Shown here one piece after another: positions 47,226 to 59,046 of a stretch of DNA of 64,000 nt. The notes under the pieces were generated by a model that made no database searches, was not told where the DNA came from, and worked only from the letters and a program-made list of their open reading frames with translations. The position numbers and the translations under genes are program-made. Within the stretch, counting starts at the first letter, position 1. Every line of letters begins with the position of its first letter. The stretch comes from Hygrophila difformis (lineage: Eukaryota; Streptophyta; Magnoliopsida; Lamiales; Acanthaceae). Location: the NCBI GenBank assembly GCA_030278955.1, contig JAOANR010000012.1, positions 29,753,977 to 29,817,976 of the forward strand. Reading direction: 5' to 3'.

Positions 47226-48134
47226 ATGGATAATTTTGAAGGAACCGAAAATGGTGATCGGCAGACGTGTTTACTTGATCTTACTCCTGATATTTTGGGT
47301 CATATAATGTCCCACGTATCTGCTTCATCGCTGGAGGAAATGTTCACAGCTGCCTATAGGTACAATAAATTTGATTCAATCCAAATTTTTTATATAATGG
47401 GCATAATTTTTTTTGTTTTTCTATCTTAGTTGTAAATCTCTCTATGAAGCGACGAAGCATCCATTAGTGTATTTAAGATGCTGTATAGATTCCTTTCGAT
47501 TTTACCGTTGGCCATTTCGTTGTACATCAAAGAAGGATTTCTACTATAAATGTCTGTCTAACGGTAATCCAATGCTTTGAATTAACTCTGCAATGGTAAT
47601 TTAATAATATTAATGTTTTATTTAATTCTCATAGTTTTATTTAATCAAAGTAATTTTTATTTAATTTTTTTAAACACTATTAATTTTCTCCTAAAATGAA
47701 CTCTGCAGGAGAAATACGTTGTTGACAATAATTTGAAAGAAGCTTTGTCAATTCTGGATGAATCGATCAAGGACGGACATCTTCCATCTGTTTATCTGAA
47801 ATCTATTTTGTTGTTCAGCACCGATGATCCTGGACATATCAAAGAAGGAGTCAAGTCTTTGTCTCTTATTAGTGATGATAAAAAATTGTTGGTTTCCCTT
47901 CGAGCAAAAGTGATTCGATGGTTTCATGCGCATCGGAAGTTTCCAAATCCTTTTCGTGATTTATCGTATAAGATTATATGCGATGATAAGGAGCACATTC
48001 TTAGTTTAATGCGAGGTTGGCCCGAAGATGACTATGAAAGTATTGAAACCGATTGCATCCCTTGCATAGCTTCCTGGGAGTGTTGGATTTTCCGGTTTGA
48101 AATTTTTATTGCCGAAGAAGCAGGATCCTCATGA
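47226..48134 (+). pseudogene. F-box protein, At1g67623-like (F4), one nonsense codon
   Basis: Exons 47226-47359, 47430-47595 and 47709-48134 total 726 nt, colinear with F3. Motifs: LLDLTPDILGHIMSHVSASS (F-box), SCKSLYEATKHPLVYLRCC, LKEALSILDESIKDGHLPSV, HIKEGVKSLSLIS, KVIRWFHAHRKF and CIPCIASWECWIF. The only defect is TGA at 47578-47580 near the end of exon 2, where F2 has an arginine codon (AGA); a CGA to TGA transition would explain it. Translation would stop after about 94 residues, keeping the F-box but losing the Sel1-like part. It could be a segregating null allele or a recent pseudogene. Confidence 0.78.
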
Positions 48135-48929
48135 AAATAAATTCACATTGAATGTTGCGTATACACAGAAATTCTTCAAAAAATTTGAATACATTTGCTT
48201 TATTAATATTTTTTAATTACTGTTTTTTTACCTTTCATGTATCAAAAATTTTTTAGTTTACATTACAAAGCTATATTAATGTTTCATGCTATTTTTTATT
48301 TTTCATTTATCAACAATTTGATTATTACAAATACTTTTATTTTTTTGTTGAACAGAATATAAATGTTTTCTTTCCATAACTGATTTCTTTCAGTAAACTT
48401 TCACGTAGCTTTTCAGATTCATGATTTATATATAATATTGTTTAATATTAAAGATTGAGTGATCAACTTATAATATTTTCATTACTTATAGGACGATTGA
48501 TGCAAATATCATTTTATGTTTTATAGAATTGAAATAATACATAAACTTTTACTAAATTGTTTTGTGTGTAATATGAAGCTCCGATTTCTTTTTTTTTTTT
48601 TGTAGAAGTAATAGTCGTTGCGACGGCAAATCCATGCACAACGTTTTGTTTACGCAATTAAATATCAAAATTATAGCACTTTCGTTTATAGTATTAAGAT
48701 ATAAATTATAACTTTATTGTAAGAATTAATAATAATATTCATTCAATCGAATTTATTTTACATCGACGCGCATCGCGCGGGCGGGTGTACTAATTTAAAT
48801 TTAATTCTCTGACCTTCAATATCATAGTCAAGAATTCAAATCAACATTTTATCCTTATTTCATTATTTTATTCCCCTTCATAATTTAAGGTTGCGGTCGG
48901 CCTTAGAATCTCTTCCAAAAATACATTTG
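48135..48929. other. Intergenic region
   Basis: AT-rich. A short GC-rich patch (gacgcgcatcgcgcgggcggg, 48764-48785) resembles the usual ends of old duplicated DNA but could not be assigned. No gene. Confidence 0.35.
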
Positions 48930-48937
48930 TTTAATAT

Positions 48938-49668
48938 TAGGGATGGCAAAAAAACCGTACCCGATGGTGAAAATCGAAAATCGAATTTTCGAAACGGTTT
49001 CGGGGATATGATTATTGGGGATGGGCCGGGGATCGGGAATTATCTCGGGGATTTTTTCGGGGATGGGGACGGGGACGGGGATAGTAGTCCCCGCCCCGGC
49101 CCATCCCTGATATGTTTTATATGTTATATTTTATAAATTATATATGTAATTTAATATTTTGTATATTGTATATTTTATTGATTAGTCCATTACTTAAAAA
49201 AAAATTCTAATCTAACCTCCATTAATAATAAATCAAATTATGTATTTATAATTTGCTTTATTTTTCATTTTTTAAGGAAAACATGAAAGTAAATGTTGTG
49301 GATTTATTTTTTTTATTATTATATTGCATGAATTATTGAACTTTATTATGTGAAATTAAGTATTTAGAATTCAAAATTTTATTTAATAGGTTAATTATAT
49401 ATTGGAAACAATGATGAACTTTTGATGTGGATTATAATTTATTATTAAACAATTTGTATGTGTTTTAATATTAAAATTTTGGAAAATTAGTTAGTAAAAT
49501 GAATCCCCGATAGGTCCCCAATGGGGATCGGGGAAATTATAATACCCGATGGGATCCCCAATAAAATCCCCAATGGGGATTGAACCGGTTTTGGGGATTA
49601 AAGATGCTATTGGGGATGGGGATGTGGATATTACTCCACGTCCCGAAACCAGCTCATTGTCATTTCTA
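48938..49668. mobile_element. Non-autonomous hAT element, G-rich subterminal repeats
   Basis: 731 bp, flanked by a perfect 8 bp TSD TTTAATAT (48930-48937 and 49669-49676). Ends: TAGGGATGGCAA, and inverted TAGAAATGACAA (9 of 12 identical, all three differences transitions). Both ends carry GGGGAT/ATCCCC repeats (48990-49108 and 49503-49648); the middle is AT-rich. There is no transposase ORF. The left repeats form runs of GGGGAYGGGGA that could fold as G-quadruplexes. Confidence 0.9.
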
Positions 49669-50835
49669 TTTAATATTTAATATATCAAAATAAGTACAGG
49701 GACTTGACCCAATTGATCATTGATCATGTTTCCTGTCTTCCAATTATAGGTTGGGGAGATTCCCACCTGGCCCCTTATGTCATCACCTTTATTATGTAAT
49801 TTGTGTGGCTTGGGCTCCCACACACACATACAAGTAAAATTTATATAGAATATATATTATAAAATTATGAAATTAAATATTTTTAACAAGACCTCTCTAT
49901 TTATTTTTATATCATTATCGATGAGAGTATCAACAATATCAAAAATATTGTTTTGTAATGGGAGGAGGAGGGTGGAAAATTTTTTTCTTTATTATTATTA
50001 TTATTATTATTATTTTTTTTTTTTTGTAAAAAAACACAAAGGGACCTGCATCAGTGCTTTGATTGAAATTCAAAACAACTCCAATTATAAATTATTTGAT
50101 ATATAAAAAATAAAAAGAGGCAATAATTAAATGCCAACAAACCTCTCCAACTTTCCGTTCTTCATATTTGTCTCGTCTCCCCCTTTCATGTCTTCTTTCT
50201 CCGCCATTTAATCCATCGTTCAGGTACTTTTCCTCTCTAATTCCCTGCATACATTCGTTTTCTATATCTGTTTCTACTTTCAATGTTCGTGTATTTATGA
50301 TAATGAAGCTTTTTTCTCGTGAACAATTTTATTGAATTGTAGTGGTCTTTTAGTTTATGCATTTCTTTTGTTTTTTCGGTTTCTTTTTTGATGATATGAT
50401 CATTAGGTTGAGAAGAAAATGAAATATTTTGTCGCTCTTTGAATTTTAGACGTCTTGTGATTGTTCGCTTGTGATAGATCTATCGTTGGAGGTACAGATT
50501 GACGTAATTTGTTCCTGATTTTTGTAACTTTTTTTGGTGCGGTTTTTCTTCGGGCAGATTGGATTTGGGGAACTCCGCGATTTGAATTGAGGTACCGACG
50601 GATGTGGAGATGGTGTGATGATCTTGTCGTTTCTGCGTTTATTTCACCCATCTTGGAACAATTACCATTTTCTCAGTTTGAATTTTCGAGGTTTCTTAAC
50701 GGAGATATAGATAAAGAAGTTAGTTGCTTTTTTCATGCTTCGTTTTTTTTTTGTTTTTTGATTTGATGAGTAAAAGATCAATGCATCGAAGCGATTAAGG
50801 GATTTATAACAAAGAATTTGGGACAAATTGATTGC
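49669..50835. other. Upstream region and leader of the PP2C gene
   Basis: Contains a (TTA)n/T-rich run at 49988-50025. CT-rich sequence around 50140-50240 (ctctccaactttccg, cgtctccccctttc) looks like a 5' UTR. A donor-like cgttcag|gtactt at 50218-50226 may start a leader intron; acceptor not determined. No other coding region. Confidence 0.45.
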
Positions 50836-51870
50836 ATGGGTTACCTGAATTCAGTGTTGTCACAATCAAGCCAAGTCCATGCTGGGGATGCACCAGCTAG
50901 CGGCGGAGGCCTCAGGTGATCCTCTTGCTCCATGTGCTTTGCCATAGGTCAACAAACCTTTTTTCCATTGTGTTTTTATCATTTTTTCTTGTAAATAAAA
51001 ATTTCTGGGATGTATTCGGGACTAGCAACAGTGGTCTATAATGCATTGATTTGGCTATGTTGGTTTATTTGATAAACAATCATCCTGTTGAATTTTAGCA
51101 CAGAGCTTTGTTTTTAAAGTTATAACCTTTTTTTATGTTATCCGAGATGTGCTGAATTAGAATAATAGCTTGTTTGTGAAGTTTAATTTTATTAGTGGCT
51201 GTCTTTAATTGGACACTACCTTGATTTTTTATATTTTTATGATGAATGACTGTGGTTGGTCAAATTAAATGTTTGCACATTTTGTCGGCGCTTGGTTATG
51301 CCTGGAAAAATATGTTTATGTTCATTTAATGAAGAATTAATACCACATTTGCGTCACAACTATGCCGTTGCCGTAGAATCCAAATGCTTATGCTATGCCT
51401 TGAAATTATGCTTGCTGTAACGTTCATGTCGCTGAGATGCTTTTGGAATTATCCAAAATCTATGAAGCAACAAACGTCACACACTACTGTTTGTTGTCCT
51501 AGTTGCTAATGACTTGTCTTTTGGCAATTTGTATAAATGATAATATAATGGACAAGCACCTTCACCATGGGTTACATTGTTCATTTGATAATTTGTTTTG
51601 GATTTTTGGCTTAATGATCATTTTAATTATCAGCATAGGTTTTTGTTTTTGCTGATATATACTTATTGATCTATGTGAGATTATAGAGAAGAATGCTATA
51701 TACCATTACCTAACATGTACCTTTTATACTTACCTCGATTCAGTGAGAATGGAAAGTTCAGCTATGGATATGCAAGTTCTCCAGGCAAAAGGTCTTCAAT
51801 GGAGGATTTCTATGAAACAAGGATTGATGGTGTAGATGGAGAATTGGTTGGTCTCTTTGGAGTCTTTGAT

Positions 51871-51931
<61 letters not shown>

Positions 51932-52492
51932 AAAATCAAACCTTAAAGCATCCAGTGCAAAAAGTTGACTTATTTGTTTCTGTTTTGTCAGGATTTGGTA
52001 AGGGATGCGATAATGAGTTCAGGGAAAAACAGAGAATACAAATTTCCATTTATATTATCAAATAATGTATTTATCAGCTCCCCGTGTTTATCAGAAAACA
52101 ATTGCTTAGAAATTTCTTTTACACTTGCCTCTTAATTGGGGCAGTTCATGTTGTTTAACCACAATCATTAAAGGGGAGGAGAAAGAAATTATTTGTTACC
52201 TTTAGTAAATGGTCAAAGAATATGAAACCCCTGGCAATGCAAAAAGTCCAATCAAAATGATCTATTAAGTGTTTGTATGAATATCTTGCACGTTGATTAT
52301 TGAACAATGAAGATTATGTGTATTAAGTTATTTGAGTGATGACTTTTCTTTGCTCTTTTACCAAAAGTTGTTACTTTTCAAACTCTTCTTATGCCATATG
52401 CTCAATTGATGTTGAATATATTTTATGAATTCATGAAGATATGCCTCTTCTAGCATTAGAACTGTAACTTTACCTGTATTAATCAAAAATGG

Positions 52493-52530
<38 letters not shown>

Positions 52531-55179
52531 GTTTGAAATCTATATCTTGTATTTTGTTTGATGCTAGATTTGGCCAATTCTTCACTGTATATCTGCCATA
52601 ATCTTTTCATCTCTGTTAACCAAAGTTTGCTTTTACACTCAGGTCATGGTGGGGCTCGAGCTGCAGAATATGTCAAACAACATCTTTTCAGTAACCTTAT
52701 TAGACACCCAAAGTTTATTTCTGATACCAAATCAGCTATAGGTTTTTCTCCATGAATTGAGATATTAATTTGCTTACTACCTCCCCATTTTTCATAGTGC
52801 ATTTTACTTATTTCTGTTTGCACTATCTTATTTCTTTTTCAGCTGAGACATACAATCATACTGACTCAGAATTCTTGAAATCCGAGAATAACCAGAATAG
52901 GGATGCTGGATCAACTGCTTCCACTGCTATACTTGTTGGTGATCGCTTGTTGGTGGCAAATGTTGGTGATTCAAGAGCTGTTATTTGTAGAGGTGGCAAT
53001 GGTAAGATTTTGGAAACTTTGGGTTTCCATCATTGCTTTTTTGTGAAACAGATGTTAACACTCCATGGTTTTATGAAAAACAACCTGTTTTGCATTATTC
53101 CACCATTATGATTTTACGCTGATACACCCATCATGTTCTTTTCTCATATGCTGTTTTGTTACTTCACTTCCTTTATTGTTGGCATGGGAAAGATACGATA
53201 TATATTTAATGAGTCATTTTAAAAAAAAAAAAAAAATCTTAGTTGAGCACTTGTTCTGTGCTCTGTCATGAATTTTGAAATATCTAAAAACTCAATAGTG
53301 AAATCTTTTTTCTATCAATACCAAAAGCTAAATGCTGAGGTATATAGCAAAAAAGCATGCCATGAAATTGGACCAGCAACTATTGAAACCCAAAACGTCA
53401 AACTCACCTTGATTTAGCAATTACACTTTCAGTCAAGGAGTTGCAGAAGGGATAGAACGGTGACGACAAGTAAAGAACTTGCTTTGCAAATATCACCCTT
53501 CATAGGATCACTCAGGTCCAAATTGATGTTTGCTAAGGAAGCCATCCAGTTGACAAATTGGGATTTGGCCGTAGAAGGATCAAATTGTATCCAAAGAACT
53601 TGGGAATACAAAATAAATTTGAATGTTAGATTTACATCAGTTTGAATGCAATGTTCATTATCCATACTCCATTTGATCAGAAATTGATTTCTTTATATCC
53701 TTTTTATCTCATTAAGGTGTTCGGTTCTGTTGCATCTTGCAGCTATTGCTGTTTCTCGAGATCACAAACCAGATCAGACGGATGAAAGGCAAAGAATTGA
53801 AGATGCTGGTGGTTTTGTGATGTGGGCAGGTGAAGGAATTAATGTGCTGGTTCTATCTTCAATCACAATTACTGTGCTCATTCTATCTTCAATCACTATT
53901 ATCTTTTGCCAGAGCTATGATTTCTAATTTGCTTATTATTTGAATTGGATATATTCTTGCTTATGATCATTTGATTTGCCTTACAGGAACATGGAGGGTT
54001 GGGGGAGTGCTTGCAGTATCTCGTGCCTTTGGTGATAGACTTTTGAAGCAGTTTGTAGTTGCTGATCCAGAAATTCAGGTGCGTTATCCAGACTGCCTTG
54101 TGCGAAATCAACATTTCAGCTGACAATTGAAAATTCGGTCTTTTGTTTAAAACCAATTGAACCATTCATATTTTCACTGAGACATTCAATTAGATATTTC
54201 ATGGGATTTTATTTCCCATTTTATTTTGCATTTGTGTTTGTGTGTTCTATGTTCTGACCCTTTATACATGTGTCCGTGTGTGTGCTGCTAAGTTGTTTGG
54301 GGAAATGTTGGTTTAGCCATGTTTTGTTGAGTAGAATTAGATTAGATAATTTATTGTATCTAATCATATGTAGTGTTTACAGACATTAATTCCTTGCAAT
54401 GGATTAATTTCAATCAGATGGAGTAATTACTTAAATGCGTAGTTCTTTGGATTTAACACAGCCTTTAAGTTTGATACTCAAATTCCTTTAAAATATTCCT
54501 ATAGTGAATGATCTTGAACCCAGTAGTGAATCCATAAAATATTATAAGTGGTATCACAAAAATGTGCTGGAAATGAGGAAAGTGGTATCACCACAAAAAC
54601 TAAGCAGGAGCGCCACGCCAACCCAAAAGTAAATTGTTTTTTCAACCTTGAAAAATCAATTTCATCAATTTAAGCGGGTTATGTGGGGTTATGTGCATCC
54701 GCTTGAATGTACATTAATCTGCCTATGCTTGCACCCTTCCTCACAATGAACAGCATTCCTTTTCCATTATATATACCTCAATACCTCATACAAAACTCTT
54801 ATTTCTCCTTGCTTATCTCAAACTAAACACAGGAAGAAAAAGTTGACGACACCCTCGAGTTTCTTATCCTTGCTAGCGATGGACTTTGGGATGTAGTAAC
54901 AAATGAGGTACCGCTCAATACTCTCATCTCATATCCGTTCTGTCATCACGAACACCTTTCTTTCCCATTGCCGGTAAGGCGTTTACATTATATATTTTGA
55001 CCCAGTGTTTGTAATTTCAGGAAGCCGTCTCCATGACTAAACCAATCCAAGAGCCCGAAGCAGCAGCAAAAAGGCTGTTGCAGGAAGCAAATCAGCGAGG
55101 CAGTGCCGATAACATCACCGTTGTTGTTGTCCGATTTCTGGCAAACCAGGTGGAATCCTCTGATGCTCGGTCTCATTAG
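50836..55179 (+). CDS. Protein phosphatase 2C, PP2C59/WIN2-like, eight coding exons
   Basis: Exons 50836-50915, 51744-51871, 52643-52741, 52843-53001, 53743-53829, 53987-54078, 54833-54907 and 55021-55179 total 879 nt, 292 aa, with GT-AG at every junction and continuous phase. The product is a Mg/Mn-dependent Ser/Thr phosphatase. Motifs in order: [48 protein letters not shown] (metal-binding D-G-H-G-G), [80 protein letters not shown] and [13 protein letters not shown]. Length and N-terminus fit the Arabidopsis At4g31750 (WIN2/PP2C59) group, which lacks a long regulatory extension; a member of that group was identified as an interactor of a Pseudomonas effector. All metal-binding Asp residues are present. 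Intron 2 begins at a CT microsatellite. Confidence 0.95.
51872..51931. repeat. (CT)n(AC)n microsatellite at a splice donor
   Basis: About 19 CT units followed by 10 AC units. They start directly after the last base of PP2C exon 2, so the donor reads g|gtctctct. Confidence 0.95.
52496..52530. repeat. Poly(T) run in PP2C intron 2
   Basis: More than 30 consecutive T upstream of exon 3 (52643). Possibly a retroposed poly(A) tail or replication slippage. No TSD sought successfully. Confidence 0.6.
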
Positions 55180-57307
55180 ACAGAGATAGATCCTTGCCCC
55201 CCTTACCGGTTGAATGCATTAATCTGGTCATCGATTATTCGCAGGGCATGGAAATAGAAAGGTACATCTTTTAACTAAAACTTGTAGAATAACAGAGATG
55301 TGGTTCTTTGCTTGAAAAACTTGCAATGTTTGTCCCCAAAATTGTTTCCTACTAAAAATTGTTTTTCTTTTATGTATTTGAAATGTAAATTTTACACGTG
55401 TTGGCTGTCAGTGATGTTTTACAGTTGACAGAACATAATCTGAGTTTCAAGTTTGATGAATTTGATCCCCATGTTGTTAATGAAGACAAAAAACTAAGTA
55501 GGAGTAGTAGCACATTTGTATCAAGTTGTGGAATCATAATAAATACTCCATCCATTCATAAGTACGATTTCTTCACTTGAATATTTTGTTATTTCGTGTA
55601 AGAGAGTGCATGAAGTTAATACATGTTTCTCATGTTCCTTTTCCTAGATTATCCCCAAAAAGTATTACAGTGAAAATTGCATTCGGCCCTGAGAAAATAC
55701 GATGAGTTTACTTGACATGCTGTCGGATAACATTTAAATTGCTGTGGTGTGCCTATAATTGTCATTGTTTCTCTCTTTTTAATTGTAGTGATAATGAGAG
55801 ATGGTCAGATGGCACTATAGAAAAATTGTCCTAGCCCATGGAATTTGGTAACCCACCCCTCATATTTAATCTACACAAGTTTTAGATACAATAATTTAAA
55901 AGTTTTAACTTTTTTTCCCCCCCTTTAAAGATAAAAACAGCCAAACACCAGTCTATCCATATATTCTGATATTCATGTGTTGTGCTTGGGTTAAAAGATT
56001 TAAAAATAGGATTTGGGTTAATTACAGGGCTAGTTAAATTTCTTGCTGTAAAAGGTAAATTTTTCTACCCAAAACTCTTTAATTATCCAATCATGGTGAT
56101 AATTTGACATTCCCTAGTAATTGGTCCCTCAAGGCTTCAATCAAGGGAATACTAGATTTTGTATCCGAGATTTTCAAAATATACACCAACTCAATGCCCG
56201 TTATAAAATGACAAACTCCCCAGCATTATCTTAATCGATGATTCAAAATCTTAATCAGAATAATCTAATCATTTCACATATTATATAGTACTACTCTCTC
56301 AGTCCTACTCTTTGTCTCAAAATTTTGGGCACACTATCCAATGCATTTGTTTAATTATTAGTATCTTAAAATGTTTATAAGTAAAAAATATATATGAAAT
56401 ATATATATTCTAAAACTATAGACGAAACTAACAAGACGGAATTTGATTATATATTTTTTTTCTTTTATAATTGCGACAACATTAGGTCAAAGCTGATCAA
56501 TGAACAGTATCAAAAGTCAAAATGAGACGTAATTGTTGGGACGGAAGGAGTATAATCTTAAATGCTACTACTACGTAGGAGTCTAATCTTTATGCATGGC
56601 CAACACTGAAATCAATTTATTGTCACAAAAATCATTTCCAATATTGATTATTGAAAAACAGTAAGTAAACTATTGTCGTCTTATTGCCCAGGTTAATTTA
56701 TTGATTGTTTTAAGTAAATCAATTTAATCATTTTTTAACATTTTAATTTTCATGTTTCTTCTTAGGATTCCTCCTCTGTAGCGTAAGTTTCATTCAGTTT
56801 TCACTTTCCTCGCAATTTCCTCGTATCAACCAAAGTAATACAGTATATATAGAAAATACAAATATAAACAAGGCTAATATACTAGTACAAATATAATACT
56901 ATAGACCAAATCAACATAGCCATCCTTTTTTTTAAAACAAAGCACATTCCAGCACCACAACCAAATCTGTCTCAACAACCCATAAAATAGCTCAAGAAAC
57001 CTTTCAATATGTTATAACGATGGTACCGACCTGCCCATATATACTATGGGACAGCAATCCCTGACAGTCGTCTAAAGTCTCAAATAAATTATCACCACCA
57101 AAACACACTCCCACAGCTTAAGCTTATCATAGAAACAACTAAACATGCAAGACGACGGCGTCTACCCACATGGAGGAAACATAAATTTCGATTCCTAACT
57201 AAAATCAAACCTGGCTTTCATCACAATTCGCATTTTGTTTTTTTCAGTAGTACATTTAAAATCGCAGTAGTAGGTCATGAATTCCCCAAGCACATATGTA
57301 GAGCTAC
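55180..57307. other. Intergenic region between PP2C and ubiquitin-NEDD8 genes
   Basis: Contains the 3' UTR of PP2C (from 55180) and, towards 57307, the 3' flank of the minus-strand fusion gene. A Stowaway-like MITE lies at 56294-56550. Other open frames are short and unrecognised. Confidence 0.5.
56294..56550. mobile_element. Stowaway-like MITE
   Basis: Left end CTCTCTCAGTCCTACT; right end inverted CTCCTTCCGTCCCAAC; TA at 56292-56293 and 56551-56552. 257 bp, AT-rich, more diverged ends than the copy at 19480. Confidence 0.75.
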
Positions 57308-59046
57308 CTAGACACTGCCACCCCTGAGAGCAAGAACCAAGTGAAGAACAGAGCCGCCCTCGATGTTGTAGTCTTTTGCAGTTTTGTCATCTGCAAGCTG
57401 TTTGCCGGCGTATATGAGCCTATAATCACAATGTTCATAATTGTGATGAGAATAAATGAAGAATTTTTATTTGTGTAATGGAACTCAAAGCACGTGTTAA
57501 ACACCAGTAACAATCTCTAGGCAGACCAACATCATATCAACGAGCACTCAATCTCTAAGTGTGATACATTTCCATAATTTTTAGCCAATAAGGAAACGTA
57601 ATCAAACATAAAGGCATTCAAAGGACTATCCTTTCATTTACGCAATAATTAATGTCAAACCTTTGTTGCACTGGAGGAATCCCTTCTTTCTCCTCAACCC
57701 GTTCCTTAATCCGGTCAATGGTATCAGTTGGCTCGATATCAATCTCAATTTCTTTTCCCGTAAGGGTTTTGACCTTGATCATTGTTCCTCCTCTAAGCCT
57801 CAAAAGTAGGTTAATCGTAGATTCGTTTCCAATGTTATATTCAGACAATGGTTTTTCATCTTCCAATACTCTACCAGCAAACACAAGCCTCTGCTGGTCA
57901 ATGCATAAATCTTCTTTTCCCTGGTAACAGCAGTTGTCATATCAGTTTGAATATGCTAGCTAACAGTTTGGAGGAAAATATCCAATTGTTTAGCCCATGG
58001 GGACCTCAAAATAATTATTATAATGAACAATCTTCCAAATTCCAAACCAGTATCAATCACTCCTCTTATAACAAATCACGAGGAAGCATCTAATAATCTA
58101 AAACACATGTTTACGATTGAACAATACGATACTTTTGCTACGCCCAAATACTAGAGAACACTAACTATGTGTAAATACTTGAAGGTAGAGCAATTTAATA
58201 ACAAAATACGCCCATAGAAATACCCAGGTTTGCTTATTGGACACCATTTACACTACAGAAATTAGGGCAATTGTTGAATTCGAGTTCATTTTAGAAAGAT
58301 TCCGGCATGGGGTAGACGCGCGCCAAAACTTGAAAAAACATGATGAATGGTTACGCGTTGGGCACCTGTTTGGCATTCTTGAGGCAGACTTCACAACAAA
58401 TTTCCTAACCATAATCCTAAAACATTTTTCTATGTTTGGAGGCATAAAAAATTGAACCTGAATCCATTACTTGTCCTAAATTGACAAACAAAAAAAAATA
58501 TTTAAAAATAAAAAAATCAGACTAGAGCCTTAAATGTTCACTAATGCAATCAGGTTTCTATAACACAAACTAAGGTTCTCATAACAGCATATAATCCTAA
58601 ACACCTTTTATAGTGCCTCTTTAAATATCGTTCCCGATTTCAAATACAATAAATATTTTTCAAACTGGATTGATTTACCCCTTAGAACACTTCAGGCCCA
58701 TTTCGAACTTATTTACCTATGAGGAACTCTAACGAATTCAAACCCTAGTTTCATCAAAATGTCAAATAAAACAACTGCCACGACAACAAACAACAATAAT
58801 GATCGGAACTCATAACGACGAGCTACACAACAAACTCAATATCATCGAACAATGAATTAAAAATAAAAATCAAGCATTAAAAACACAATAAATTACGACC
58901 ATAAACAAAACAAACAAACAGATGAACACAAAAAACAGGGAGCAAATTGGCACCTGAATCATGGTCTTGACAGCTTCAGCGGTGTCGCTGCACTCGACAT
59001 CAAACGCTGTGCTGTCTCCGCCCAGTTTTTTGACGAAGATCTGCAT
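57308..59046 (-). CDS. Ubiquitin-NEDD8 (RUB) fusion with a diverged ubiquitin moiety
   Basis: Exon 1 58954-59046, exon 2 57661-57920 and exon 3 57308-57419 total 465 nt, 154 aa. ATG at 59046; the upstream open codons have no ATG. Residues 1-76 are ubiquitin-like, starting [16 protein letters not shown] and ending LLLRLRGG. A Thr follows, then a canonical plant RUB/NEDD8 from [20 protein letters not shown] through [20 protein letters not shown] to VLALRGG plus a Ser-Val tail. The Arabidopsis RUB1/RUB2 genes have the same head-to-tail layout with true ubiquitin in front. Here the first unit lacks K11 (Asp), K29 (Met), K48 (Arg) and K63 (Asn) but keeps K6, K27, K33 and the RGG cleavage site. NEDD8 modifies cullins, activating SCF ligases. 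Intron 1 is 1.03 kb, in phase 0. The NEDD8 half appears fully functional. Confidence 0.93.

Noticed and set aside
58237..58455. 72-codon plus-strand open frame
   Set aside because: Lies in intron 1 of the ubiquitin-NEDD8 gene, on the other strand, unrecognised and with no splice context.
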